Source: Gentiana macrophylla
Taxonomy: Eukaryota > Streptophyta > Magnoliopsida > Gentianales > Gentianaceae
Assembly (NCBI GenBank): GCA_026214975.1
Contig: JAOBSW010000644.1
Span: 248,001 to 312,000, forward strand
Reading direction: 5' to 3'
Length of the DNA: 64,000 nucleotides
Shown here: positions 21,760 through 31,534 of the stretch, one piece after another
How the letters are laid out: every line of letters begins with the position of its first letter
Position numbering within the stretch: position 1 is the first letter of the stretch
Translations under genes and position numbers: made by a program
Notes under the pieces: model-generated
The model's input: only the letters and a program-made list of their open reading frames with translations
Told to the model about the DNA's origin: nothing
The model's database searches: none

Positions 21760-22700
21760 TTTATCTTATGATCGCTTGTCTCTGTCTTTGCCATGTTTAC
21801 ACAGGACTGGACTCTCACTCTATCCCCGTAAATATTCAGGAGGCCCTTCAAAATGATAAGTGGAAGGTCTTTGTTAAAACAGAGATGATCGCCCTCCGGA
21901 TAATCATACTTGGGATCTCACAACTCTTCCAAAAGGCAAGAAGACAGTCAATTTGCAAATGGTTATTCACTATCAAATACATCTGCTTGATGGCACTATT
22001 GACAAGTACAAAGCCGATTGGTAGCGGGATTCACTCAAACTTATGGCATTGACTATAAAGAAACTTTTGCACCAAGTGGCAAAGCTCAACACCGTCAGTG
22101 GTACTAATTTCTCTAGTGTCCAACTTGTCGGCCTCTTCATCAATTGGATATCAAAATGCTTTTCTAAATGGGGACCTTCATCGAGGAGGTTTATATGACC
22201 ATACCTCCTGGTTTTATCAATCCTCATACTCAAGGCAAGGTGTGCAAACCGAGGAAATCTCTATATGGCTCAAGCAATCACCAAGGGCATGGTTTGGAAA
22301 ATTAACAAGCGTGGTCAAAGTTGGATATCACCAATGCAATTCGATCACACTATGTTCATCAAGACAACCAACCGTAAGAGGTCTATTCTTATTGTCTATG
22401 TGGATGATATCATCCTTCTTGGAGATGACCTCGCCGAGATCCAACACTTGAAAGAATTGTTGGCAAAGGTATTTCAAAGTTAAAGACTTGGGTTTACTTA
22501 AGTATTTTCTTGGCATGGAAGTAGCTAGAAACAACAAGTGGAATCTCGGTCTCCCAAAGGAAATATGTCTTGGACTGCTAAAAGAAAGCGGCATTTGGGG
22601 TGCAAACTCGTTGTATCCCCAGAGAGACCCAGGTCATACCTCGCTACATGGTGACATTGTTGTCGAAAAGAACAATATCAAAGGCTTGTAGGCAAACTCA
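21760..22700 (+). pseudogene. Copia reverse transcriptase, broken but with YVDD
   Basis: RT blocks appear in mixed frames: AKPIGSGIHSNLWH-like sequence near 22010, a degraded [11 protein letters not shown] block near 22150-22175, and the catalytic ILIVYVDDIILLGDDL near 22387-22434, which is intact. DLGLLKYFLGMEVAR follows near 22482-22525. The frame is interrupted many times. Confidence 0.8.
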
Positions 22701-22709
22701 TATACCTTT

Positions 22710-23362
22710 CTCACACAAGACCTCGATATTGCATATGGGGTCGATCACAGTCAGTCAATTCATGCATTGCCCTATCGAGCAACATTGGGATGCAGTGAAT
22801 AGGATCTTGAGGTATTTAAAATCCACTCTGGCCAAGGCCTCGCACTTCACCAAGTCTCCGATAGATCAATCAAGCGTCTACACCGATGTCGACAATTTGG
22901 ATGTCACATTGACAGGTGAGGTCTACCACAGGCTATTGCTCATATATATGGGGAACACAGTTACTTGGAGGAGCAAGAAACAACCTCATTGTGTCAAGAA
23001 GCGATCTTTGAAGGTTTCGAACTAAGGGCACTTTGTACTTGGCATTTGTGAAGCTCTATGGCTAAAAAGTGGCACCGACCGAACTTCAAAGAATCAGACA
23101 AGAACCTATCACACTCTGTTGTGATAATAATTCAGCCTTATGCATGGCGAGAAGATCCATCCATCATGATAAAACCAAGCATGTGGACATTGTGACACTT
23201 TCGAAGGAGAAGATTGATGCCAAGATTATTCAACTCCAAAGATGTTCCTCGCCAGATCGAATCGTCGATATTCTTACCAAGGCTATTCCACCTCTTATGT
23301 TCAAAGAGACTAAGGAGCAAACTAGGTTGCATCAACATATACAAATGACCATTTTGATGGGG
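22710..23362 (+). pseudogene. Copia RNase H and C-terminus
   Basis: The frame 22600-23025 contains SQFMHCPIEQHWDAVNRILRYLKS and the region around the catalytic Asp of RNase H; TWRSKKQ follows. The frame 23069-23383 contains LCCDNNSALCMA, TKHVDI and IVDILTKAI, the usual copia C-terminus. GATGGGG just before the 3' LTR is the polypurine tract. Confidence 0.8.
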
Positions 23363-23748
23363 TGTGGAAATATTACTCAATGAGACTCACTGCTGAGGCT
23401 TCACAGGTACTCAAAGCAGGTGCTCAGCAGATTCCTGAGCCTTAGGATTTCGTGCATAATATTTTTTGTACACTTTATTTAATTATAAACGACATATTAA
23501 TTGTGATACATATAAACAATTAATATGTCAAACTCTAGTTTACTTTATGTCATAGACACAATTAATATGTCATAGACATAGCTTTTACTTTTACTTTTGC
23601 ATGCTTGCCGCCCACATCTACATACTCAAGTGGCCGCCCAAGCTAGTGCTAGTCTCTCTCAATTGTATCTATTTATACACCTCTCATATCAATGAATAAG
23701 ATAAGTTGAAGTTTACTCTTGTGTTAACACATTCTCAAACTCTCTTCA
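23363..23748 (+). repeat. 3' LTR of the copia element
   Basis: 386 bp, paired with 18658-19045. Differences are confined to short indels within the first ~70 bp. Followed by the duplication GTTTC. Confidence 0.9.
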
Positions 23749-23849
23749 GTTTCCTTCTTGCATAGTATGCAGTCTTGAACTCTTTCAACAAATCATCAGT
23801 CAACTGTACTGTTTCAGGTGCAGGGGCTCGCTATTGGAGCGACAATAGG

Positions 23850-24355
23850 GATAGCTAGAGAGTGTGGATGTGATGGTGAGAATGGAGGAGGCTCGGTGGT
23901 TGCGATTTGACGTTTCTGGCGCAAATTCTAGTAAAGATGAAGATTGATGGTGTGGTGGCTACGCAGCTCATGAACTAGCCATCTTGCTATCTTGGTCGTT
24001 TCCAAGGCTGGAGAAAAATAAATAAAGGTTGCTAGCGGAGAACGACAGAAGTGGGTGGTGGTGGATAGAAGGTTGGGGCGGCTTTTACACGAAAGCACAA
24101 TTATAAACGCGCATATATTTTTTGTTTTTGCCTCAAGGGAAGGTTGAACCCGAGACCTCTTGGTCCTGGAGCCTCAGCTTTTACGAACACGATAATGCCT
24201 TCATCTGCATGTGAATGGTACGTAACTGTGTTGGGGAGAATTTTTATTTTTATTTTTATCTAAGTTTATAATAAAGGGTCTTTTCTTATCTCCCCGTTAA
24301 TTTTGTAATAAAAACCCATAATCTTATCAGTCCTATCTCCCAAATTAAGGTATTA
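23850..24355. other. Unassigned sequence including a SINE-like unit
   Basis: Apart from the SINE-like unit near 24,095-24,205 this holds no ORF of note. Composition is mixed, with G-rich words on the + strand near 23,860-24,080. Confidence 0.35.
24095..24205 (-). mobile_element. SINE-like tRNA-derived unit
   Basis: On the - strand a head like that of the unit at 43,389 is visible: GGCATTATCG, then CGGGTTCAACCTTCC resembling a pol III B box, then TTGAGGCAAAAAC. No target duplication was found, so boundaries are approximate. Related to, but diverged from, the SINE at 43,378. Confidence 0.45.
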
Positions 24356-24511
24356 CTCCATCCGTTTCTATTTAACTGTCGCATTTTCCAAAAACACACA
24401 AATTAAGAAGAGTAGTTAAATCTTTGACTTAACATCAAATTGCCAATAACACCCTTGAATATAATTAATGCAATAGTTTTAACTACTGCGACAGTTAAAT
24501 AAGAACGATAG
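24356..24511. mobile_element. Stowaway-like MITE
   Basis: Begins CTCCATCCGTTTCTATTTAA after TA, and the right end read in reverse is CTATCGTTCTTATTTAACTG after TA. Both ends share TTATTTAACTGTCGCA-like sequence. The TA dinucleotide duplication and CTCCNTCCG start are hallmarks of Stowaway (Tc1/mariner-derived) MITEs. 156 bp, no coding capacity. Confidence 0.8.
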
Positions 24512-24559
24512 TACTCCACGTTCGACCATATTTTTTTGATTGTATTCGTGTTTTTATTT

Positions 24560-25480
24560 TATTACTAGGCAATTACTCCAATGTCAACAAACAATGCACA
24601 CAAGTAGGCAAAGCTTCACAACAATCAAAACTAACAACACAAACAATCATTCGCAATCAATCACAAGAGGATAAACTACTACTACAACATAATCTTGGCT
24701 AGAAAAATCTAGCCACTCATAACTACAAACATTAACATAACAAAGCTAACATTCATAATCATAAGGAGTACTTGAATCAAATAAAGATTAAGATTTACCA
24801 ATCAAAAGCAAAACTCGAAATTGGTATCCTCATTCAAGCTCCAAAACCTTCAATGGAGTTACAAACTTATGTCTTCAAACTCCAACCAAAAGTGATAGAA
24901 ATTAAACTAAGATTCTTAATAATTACAATGATAACCAAGGGCTAATTTCTACAAGAATTTGGTTTGTAAGAGCACTGGGTGGGGTTTTTGCACGCAAGAT
25001 GGAAGAAAAATTGGAGAAGATGATGTATATTCTTGATAATAACGTGAATGGAAGAATAAAAGAGATTAAACTTTTCAGACTCTGCACACTTGGCGCGCGT
25101 CATCCCATCTTGGCGCACGTCATTAACCAATTTGCACTGATGGCGCAGGTCATAGCTTCTTGACGCACGTCATGTCCAAATGTGGTGACTGACTGAATGA
25201 CATCTGCATTAATTGCTCAACCACTCAGAGACGCGGGTCATGTGACATGGCGCAGGTCATCAATATATAAAATCACAAAATCATCATTTTATTCTCCCAG
25301 CTGGCTTGGATCGACCCTCTAATGTGTGTCAAATAATCCTCAGGGCTGAAATCCTTGCCACGACACAAAATCATCACAAAAGAATCCAATGTCATCCTAT
25401 GGTCAAAATCCACACTCCCCACTGTGGTATTTGTGCTGCAAAATAGACACAAAGATACCACGTGTAAATCTGATAACAAA
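24560..25480. repeat. Probable LTR or leader of another retroelement
   Basis: No ORF with recognisable homology. On the - strand, leader-like sequence (GGCTAGATTTTTCTAGCC near 24,693-24,710, a short inverted repeat) follows a motif array. The mix of array, TATA-like boxes and leader resembles an Athila-type LTR, but no terminal TG/CA or duplication was found. Confidence 0.35.
25091..25270 (+). promoter_or_regulatory. Six-copy TGGCGCACGTCAT array next to TATATAA
   Basis: Copies at 25091, 25111, 25141, 25161, 25229 and 25248 follow TGGCGCRSGTCAT. The last ends four bases before TATATAA at 25264-25270. The core contains ACGTCA, a bZIP-type core. Orientation is ambiguous because TTATATATT also reads as TATA on the other strand. 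Confidence 0.5.
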
Positions 25481-26648
25481 ATCGACTAATAACTAATATA
25501 ATACAGCGAAAAACATGGCTTTCTACAATTTCTATGTACACAAAATGTGGTTACAATCCTCATTCAAATCACTCAAGTTGATGTCGAAATAGCGCTAATT
25601 GCATTAGAAACAGGGGTAAATCATCCGAAATCATATCATCAGGTTGACTTACATCAAATAACTATACTTGTAAGCTGAACGTAAGAAGGTAAAACAAAAA
25701 TTACATGTTATGAATAGATGTAGTTAAAAAACAGAAAGCACAACCTGAGAAATCACAAAATGGGAAACAGTAACCATGGTGCAAGAAGAATCTGGACCTA
25801 GCCTACATCCGGATCATATAGGCATTGTACTGATATGCTTGCAACCTTGTGAAGTTAATAATGTCTGAATCGTAGCACAAAACCATGCAATGAAAACAGA
25901 TTGACATTGTTTTCGGATAGAAATATTTCACTATATCGTACCAGAAACTAAGAAACAGCTGAGCTAAGCATATTTGTGCTTGAATATGATAGTGAAAAGA
26001 ACCAGGCATGAAAGCAACTATATTGTTATTAGACCATAAAGACAGAGCTATCTCCCGAAACAAAGAAATAGAGTAAATCAGTAAGGAAAAGAAGCCAATA
26101 AGAAGAACTTAATCTTACTATTAAAGCATTGCACACAAAACATGAATGGACACAGATAGCAAGATTCAGCTTGAACACATGTGTATATAGATACATATAC
26201 AATACATTTACTGAAACTTAAAAGGCTATTATAGAATTAAAACACTCATGGATGGGGCATACTCAGATAAGAAAGAAGTAACATACTTTGAATGCATATG
26301 TAAGAAAGAGCATGTGATTGCTAGGTAAAAGTGTAAGGTCAAATTTCACTTTCCTATATTGTGAATACATGATCACTATGCTTATTTGGCTGCAAATTGT
26401 AAATAGGTGAAAAATTGGATCCTATAACAGTACTATGGAACGAAACCAATTTAACATATTTATATACACACACAACATTTTCTCTATTGTTTCAAAACAT
26501 ACCAAATAATAAACATAAACATAAAGGATCCATGAGTAACACACCTGCGAAAAACCACAGCAGCCAGCAAAAAATTCAGGGAAAAAAGATAAAGAAGCAT
26601 TCATATAATGGAGAGGTAAACCTGGAGGAAAAAACCAGTAAATTACCT
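25480..26648. other. AT-rich sequence, no supported gene
   Basis: Short ORFs such as 25803-26063 (-) show no motif. Nothing recognisable was found. Confidence 0.35.
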
Positions 26649-26993
26649 CTATTGCAGTTTAAGCGTGGAAGATGACCCAATTTTTTCTCTGTCCTTATAA
26701 GAATGGTAACTATACCTTCTTTTATGGCTGAAATTCGTAGTTAGTAAAGAAATCATTACGTCTCCAGCATAAGCGTGTGTTGTCAGAGCAGGCAGGACGT
26801 TTTTTCTTCGTCTATGAACAGAGATTAAAGGGGTGATTGGAGTTGGTATGCCGGAGAAGTGGCTGGAAGGGTTGGGTGGTGGTGGGGTGGAATTGTCGAC
26901 TGGTTTCGTGAGATAGAAAGGGGGTAGTTGGTGGTAAGTAATGGCATTCAATGTAGAAGTTAATTTTGTGTAGTATAGGTACTCTAAAAGCAT
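26649..26993 (-). CDS. Hypothetical ORF, possibly a gene 5' exon remnant
   Basis: A 114-codon frame, P/S/T-rich (PVDNSTPPPPNPSSHF), with basic residues in the middle (HRRRKNVLP). The composition resembles plant organelle-targeting leaders, but no conserved domain follows and the neighbourhood is repetitive. It may be spurious. Confidence 0.2.
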   Translation of the reverse strand: MLLEYLYYTKLTSTLNAITYHQLPPFYLTKPVDNSTPPPPNPSSHFSGIPTPITPLISVHRRRKNVLPALTTHAYAGDVMISLLTTNFSHKRRYSYHSYKDREKIGSSSTLKLQ

Positions 26994-27692
26994 TATTTAA
27001 TCAAATTAGTACCTTAGTCCCCCCTAGCCGGCATACCAGCAGCCATACCCCCAGCCCATATGCTTTTTTTTATTTTAGTTTATATTACTTATACACACAT
27101 GAATGGGTACAAATTATAAAATATGACACATCATGTACTATACCTAAACATCATATACAATATATTTTTATAGATTGAGTAAAAAAAATAGATTGAGTCT
27201 TGTTTATGCAACAACCATTGGAAAAAAAAAATAATATATTCCGCAGTCATCGGGGAGAAGGAGTATTTTATGTCATTGTATTAAATTTACTTTGAAAACA
27301 GTAGATTAATATTTAATCGTTGTAAAGTTGAATACCATACGTAAATGAGATTCGGATATTTAGATTGCTCGTTTGATTAATCCAACTCTTACCCGAATAT
27401 GATGTTACGGCATATATCGTGCGGTACCACTAAAGACTCTATAAACCTTATAATGCAAAAAGGAAAAGAGAGTCAAACTAAAAGAAGATTGAGTATTTTT
27501 TACACAACAATTCTTCCTTTAAGTAGACCTACTATTCTATTCACCTGCCATACACTCACTAATCCATTCCCATTGACAATCTATAATTCCAACCACTATA
27601 AAGAAAAATCATCCCCTATTTCATTTCCCTGCAACCCATTTATGCATTCCAGAGCATTATAATAAAACTTGAAAAATTAAAGGGAAAAAAAA
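26994..27692. other. AT-rich intergenic sequence
   Basis: No ORF, repeat array or motif that I can support. Confidence 0.35.
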
Positions 27693-28230
27693 ATGACAAA
27701 AAATAAATGCAAATGCAAATGCAAAAAAAAGGGGAAAAAAAAACAAAAAAATACACGTGTTGAGTTCGATACGTTTATTTTAAATTTTTTTCAGTTGAGT
27801 TTCGATAAAAAAAGGAATGAATGGGCAAAAAAATGGCCCATAAAAAACGGGGAAAAAAAAAATCAAATGCCAAAACAAATGCAAATACCAAACACCACAA
27901 AAAATCAAAAAAATAAGACACTTCGGTTTAGTACGGTTAATTTAAATTTTTTTCGTTTCAGTTTCAGTAACAAATGAAAAAATGGGCAAAAAAAATGGCA
28001 AAGAATAGAAAAAAAAAAAACAAATGTTAAAAACAAATGAAGATGACATAAAAAATACCAACAAATCGTATAAAAAATATAGAATATGGAATACCAAAAA
28101 ATCGAGAAGGCTAGATGAATACCAACAATATAGAACATTGAATACCAACATATTCTAAAATTATGAAGGCTAGATGAATACACAACACATGACATACCAC
28201 GAAACGTATAAAAAATATAAAACTTCACGA
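27693..28230. repeat. A-rich tandem repeats, two nested families
   Basis: A ~150-bp unit occurs twice (about 27,700-27,850 and 27,860-28,010), sharing TTTAAATTTTTTTC, GTTTCAGTTTC-like sequence and ATGGGCAAAAAAA. From about 28,050 a 60-70-bp unit containing AGAAGGCTAGATGAATACCA and CGTATAAAAAATATA repeats two or three times. ORFs here are low-complexity artefacts. Confidence 0.65.
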
Positions 28231-28538
28231 TTTATTACCTAACACTTAGTAATTAGTATTAATATGACTCAAGTCATAACTAATAATATAAAGCATTACA
28301 TTTTTTATCGGGATCCATAAACTAAGCAAAGTGCCAAACACGGCATTTTTTAACGGGATCTATAAATCATTTTAAGTAAATATTGAATGTAAATGTAGAT
28401 CAATTGATGTCTCCCGCACACTATTAATTGTGAGATTATGTGTAGTGACACATGTTAGATTAACTACTACTATATTTGCTAAGATTAATAACTACTACTA
28501 TAAACAATAAAAAAAAATTAAAAAATAAGGTTGAAGCC

Positions 28539-28571
28539 GACACGTGGCAAACTGGGAGCAAGCCACGTGTC
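28539..28571. promoter_or_regulatory. Inverted G-box pair
   Basis: GACACGTGGC at 28539-28548 and GCCACGTGTC at 28562-28571 are perfect inverted repeats separated by 13 bp. Each contains CACGTG, the plant G-box/ABRE core. It lies about 550 bp upstream of the ORF at 29,098. Function is inferred from motif only. Confidence 0.45.
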
Positions 28572-28621
28572 AGCGCGAGACTAAACCAAAAGAAATGAAT
28601 GAAGGGACGACGGGAGGCTTT

Positions 28622-28635
28622 AGGCAAGCTTGCCT
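28622..28635. repeat. Perfect 14-bp palindrome
   Basis: AGGCAAGCTTGCCT, followed by CTCTTTTTATTATAG. A hairpin near an AT-rich end recalls Helitron 3' termini, but the CTRR end is absent. Confidence 0.4.
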
Positions 28636-28924
28636 CTCTTTTTATTATAGTTAGATTGTGTCCTTATTTAATCTTCTAGGATTTCAATTACCATAATAAA
28701 TTTATTTTGAATATTTTCCATTTAATAATATATTACAGTTTGTATAGAAGGGGGTAATGGAGTTTAAAAATCATTATAAAGGGGTGTTGTGCCCATTATA
28801 CTACTTTTTAAACGTTCTTATATCCTCTTTACAAATTTTATTACATTTGAACCCTTATTCATTATTAGTAAACGTCTCATACCCTTTATACCAAAAAAAA
28901 TTCTTCTTTAACTTATATAAGAAA

Positions 28925-29015
28925 GGGTTAATTAGTTAAAAATATAGTTTTTTATACTTATTAGCCCCATAAGGACATAAAGGAATCTGTTGGATTTATA
29001 AGGACACATATTATT
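28925..29015 (+). repeat. Left TIR of the Pack-MULE
   Basis: Aligns to the reverse complement of about 31527-31616. The best block contains GGAATCTGTTGGATTTATAA on the left against GAATCTTTTGGACTTATAA on the right. Confidence 0.75.
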
Positions 29016-29097
29016 CAGCTTACCTAATTTACCCTCCATTTAAATCCATTAATGGCTTTTTCTCTCTGAAAATTAGCAGAAACGAGCCGTCCCATAC

Positions 29098-30117
29098 ATG
29101 AGAGGAGGACGCGCCGGTGTGCAGGTCGACAGCCTCCTTCTTCTTCTTCTTCTACTTCTCGTCTCGACCGGTGTTGATGGCGGAGCTGATGGCGAGTTCA
29201 CCGGAGACTATTCCAAGCTCTCGGGGATTATTATTCCAGGTTTCGCGTCCACTCAACTGAGAGCTTGGTCAATCGATGTTGAATCATCTGTTTCCTCCAC
29301 CAACACCTCGGCCGCCGCCGTTAATGAGAATAACACGAATCATAAGCCACTGGAACTCAAACAGCCACTGGATCTCAACCATTTGATTTCCAACCTCTAC
29401 CTCGAAGATTCCGATCAAGACCGATCTCCTGATGTTACCCCTGTTTCTATTGCTGCTCCACCGGCTAAGATTATCGTGCTCGTTTTCGCGATGGTATTCC
29501 GTAATTTTGTTGATCCTGAACGAAAACGGGCTGCGATTGCAGCTAGTTGGAATTTGGGGGCTTCAAGCAAGTCTGTGGTCTCTCCAATGTTGTTAAAATC
29601 TGGAAAGCGGGTGGGAGAAGCTAGGTCTTGTCCCATTAATTTTACTTCACCTGATGCTATTCCCTCTTCTCAGGTTTTGATTACTCCGGCTGCTTCTGAC
29701 CCTCCTTTGAAGCATCTTGAGATTAATACTGCATCAAAATCTGTTTTTATGCCTGTATTAAATTCTTATGTTGATAAGGCACGCTCTGTTTGTGGCATTG
29801 CCTCAGTTTCAGTTGGTTGTTTGGTTACGAATTTGATTAGTGTACCTGTTGTTGTTCCTACAGCCATAGACTTGGTTACCCCTGATTTGGAATCGATTGC
29901 TTCACAGCCTGATACTACTTTGTTGAAGCATGTTGTTGCTGTTAATTATAATCCTGTAACTCAGGTTTTGGATTCCCCTGCTGCCCCTGTTGTTGGTATT
30001 GGTTTGGTTGCTGATATTGTCAAGGGCTGTGATGTTGCAGCTAATGTGGATGTCTCTTTTAAGGGTAATGGTATAGCTAGTGATGTTGGGGCTAATATTA
30101 CTGTGTTTTGCTATTAG
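29098..30117 (+). CDS. Chimeric ORF: PSAT1-like N-terminus fused to unrelated sequence
   Basis: 339 codons, one exon, ATG at 29098 and TAG at 30115. Residues 1-30 form a signal peptide with a poly-Leu core ([12 protein letters not shown]). Residues 34-58 (EFTGDYSKLSG, then IPGFASTQLRAWSI) match the first conserved block of plant phospholipid-sterol acyltransferase (PSAT1, LCAT family), an enzyme that esterifies sterols at the ER. The match stops after AWSI at about 29273, where PSAT1 continues LDCPY. The rest is S/V/P-rich and unrecognised. The catalytic Ser-Asp-His residues of LCAT enzymes are absent, so acyltransferase activity is excluded. It lies 173 bp inside a Mutator-like element, so it is a captured fragment. 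If expressed it would be secreted or ER-directed. Confidence 0.7.
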   Translation: MRGGRAGVQVDSLLLLLLLLLVSTGVDGGADGEFTGDYSKLSGIIIPGFASTQLRAWSIDVESSVSSTNTSAAAVNENNTNHKPLELKQPLDLNHLISNLYLEDSDQDRSPDVTPVSIAAPPAKIIVLVFAMVFRNFVDPERKRAAIAASWNLGASSKSVVSPMLLKSGKRVGEARSCPINFTSPDAIPSSQVLITPAASDPPLKHLEINTASKSVFMPVLNSYVDKARSVCGIASVSVGCLVTNLISVPVVVPTAIDLVTPDLESIASQPDTTLLKHVVAVNYNPVTQVLDSPAAPVVGIGLVADIVKGCDVAANVDVSFKGNGIASDVGANITVFCY

Positions 30118-30258
30118 AAGAAGCAAAACAACAAGAATTGCACCGATTCTTGAGACGAACAAGCTATTTTGCTCGACATTCCCTACTTTCCCAACTACTG
30201 TCATGATAAAAAAAAAACATTCTGAACATGTACATGTTTGTGTGTTTTGTCTCATCGC

Positions 30259-30651
30259 CTATGTTGCACGGACACCGACACGGACACGGCGCGCAGCATT
30301 TATTACTACGACGGACACGGCGACACGGCAACTTTCAAAAATATAGGACACGACACGCCGGGGACACGTAGTATATATATATATATATATATATATATAC
30401 AAAAAAAATATAAAAAAATATAAATAGCCGTGTCGGAACGTGTCCCCCCGTGTCCGGGACGTGTCGCTCCGTGTCCTTGCCGTGTCTCTGGCGTGTCGCG
30501 GACGTGTCCCTGGCGTGTCGGTTTTAAAATTTAATTTAACATTATTTTAAATCAACCGACACGTGTCCGACACCGTGTCGGACGCGTGTCGTGTCGGGCG
30601 CGTGTCGGATACGGCGCACGTTACCCATATTGGAGTGTCGGTGCAACATAG
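30259..30651. mobile_element. hAT-like MITE built of CGTGTC words, inside the MULE
   Basis: Ends CTATGTTGCACGGACACC (30259) and, from the right, CTATGTTGCACCGACAC (30651). Flanks CTCATCGC and CTCATCAG match at six of eight bases. The interior is dense in CGTGTC/GACACG and holds an (AT)n tract at 30371-30399. CTATGTTGC termini occur in a widespread plant hAT-type MITE family. It inserted after the MULE formed. Confidence 0.7.
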
Positions 30652-30709
30652 CTCATCAGGCTGTTGGAAAATTTTCCACTACTTCTATGTGCTTCTTTCT
30701 TCGGTGGTC

Positions 30710-31312
30710 ACTGCAGATGTCACTGTATACATTAGGCAATTAATGAAGTGACATTGATGTCACTGCAGATGTCACTGCATATATTAGACAACTAATGAAG
30801 TGACATTAATGTCACTGCATGATGTCACTGCATAACTCTATATAATACGACGCCATCGCGATCATGTCATCGCATTGATGTCATCAGATGACGCCATCGT
30901 GATAATGCATAAATCTATACAATAAGACGTCACTGCATAAATCGATACCATAAAACGTCACTGCATAAATCGATATAATAAGACGTCATTGTAAGACGTC
31001 ACTGCATAAATCGATACCATAAGGCGTCACGGCATAAATTGATACATTATGATGTCACTACATAAATCGATACAATATGACGTCACTTCATCGAGGTGTC
31101 TCTGCAATGCGGCGTCTCTGCATCGCGGTGTCAGTTCATCACGGTGTCTCTGCATCGTGATGGTCATCGCATCGGGCGTCACGGTGCATCAGGATGGTCA
31201 TTGCATCGCGGTGGTCAATGAATCAGGGTGGTCAATGCATCGCGGTGGTCATTGAATCGCGGTGGTCAATGTATCGGGGGTGGCCATTGTATCGCGATGG
31301 TCAATACATCGG
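30710..31312. repeat. Composite minisatellite with changing unit length
   Basis: Three adjoining blocks are visible. At 30710-30840, ~60-bp units contain GATGTCACTGCA and AATGAAGTGACAT. At 30840-31095, ~30-bp units have the form GACGTCACTGCATAAATCGA plus TACAATAA. At 31095-31312, ~18-bp units have the form CATCGCGGTGGTCAATG. A GTCA/CATCG core runs through all three. Confidence 0.7.
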
Positions 31313-31534
31313 TTATTTTATAATTTATAAAAAAAAATAATAAAAAAAAAACCTGTACAGCGCCATAATTAAATTAAAAATAAAAAATAAAATAAAAAAA
31401 AACTGAACAGTGCCTTTATTTTTATAAAAAATAATTTTTTTAAAAAAAACATTACCAATACGCCAGTTTTTTTATTTCCTTTTTATTTTGTTCTTTTTCT
31501 TCATTAAAGGTATTTGAGTCTATCTATCTAATTT
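31313..31534. repeat. Low-complexity A/T tract
   Basis: Runs of A and T with two related inserts (CTGTACAGCGCC at about 31354 and CTGAACAGTGCC at about 31402). No coding potential. Confidence 0.6.

Larger units (their letters stand above)
18658..23748 (+). mobile_element. Complete Ty1/copia LTR retrotransposon with perfect TSD
   Basis: LTRs at 18658-19045 and 23363-23748 both start TGTGGAAATATT and end CTCTCTTCA. A primer site TGGTAGCAGAGCCAT follows the 5' LTR. Flanking duplications GTTTC at 18653-18657 and 23749-23753 are identical. Gag, protease, integrase, RT and RNase H signals occur in copia order but are broken by many small indels. It is inserted in the ORF of the SIRE-like element. 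Confidence 0.92.
16463..23850 (-). mobile_element. SIRE-like Ty1/copia element, 3' part, split by a younger insertion
   Basis: Read on the - strand, the order is a C-terminal ORF (from about 23,840, then 18,641-18,201), a polypurine tract AAAAAGGGGGAAAT near 18102-18115, and a 3' LTR starting TGTTGGACATA (18101 down to about 16463). The tract just before TGTTGG is typical of SIRE-type copia elements. A complete copia element occupies 18658-23748 inside the ORF. Nothing of this element is recognisable past about 23,850, so the pol part is missing. Confidence 0.7.
28231..28915. other. Intergenic sequence left of the MULE
   Basis: AT-rich, with two notable palindromes (28539-28571 and 28622-28635). 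No gene was recognised. Confidence 0.4.

Noticed and set aside
27693..27977. Lysine-rich 94-codon ORF
   Set aside because: It is a translation of A-rich tandem repeats with no recognisable protein character.
28600..28660. Helitron 3' end (hairpin plus AT-rich tail)
   Set aside because: The palindrome is present but there is no CTRR terminus followed by T and no matching 5' TC end was found.
29098..30117. Functional PSAT1 acyltransferase gene
   Set aside because: Only the first conserved block is present; the catalytic domain is missing and the locus lies inside a Mutator-like element.
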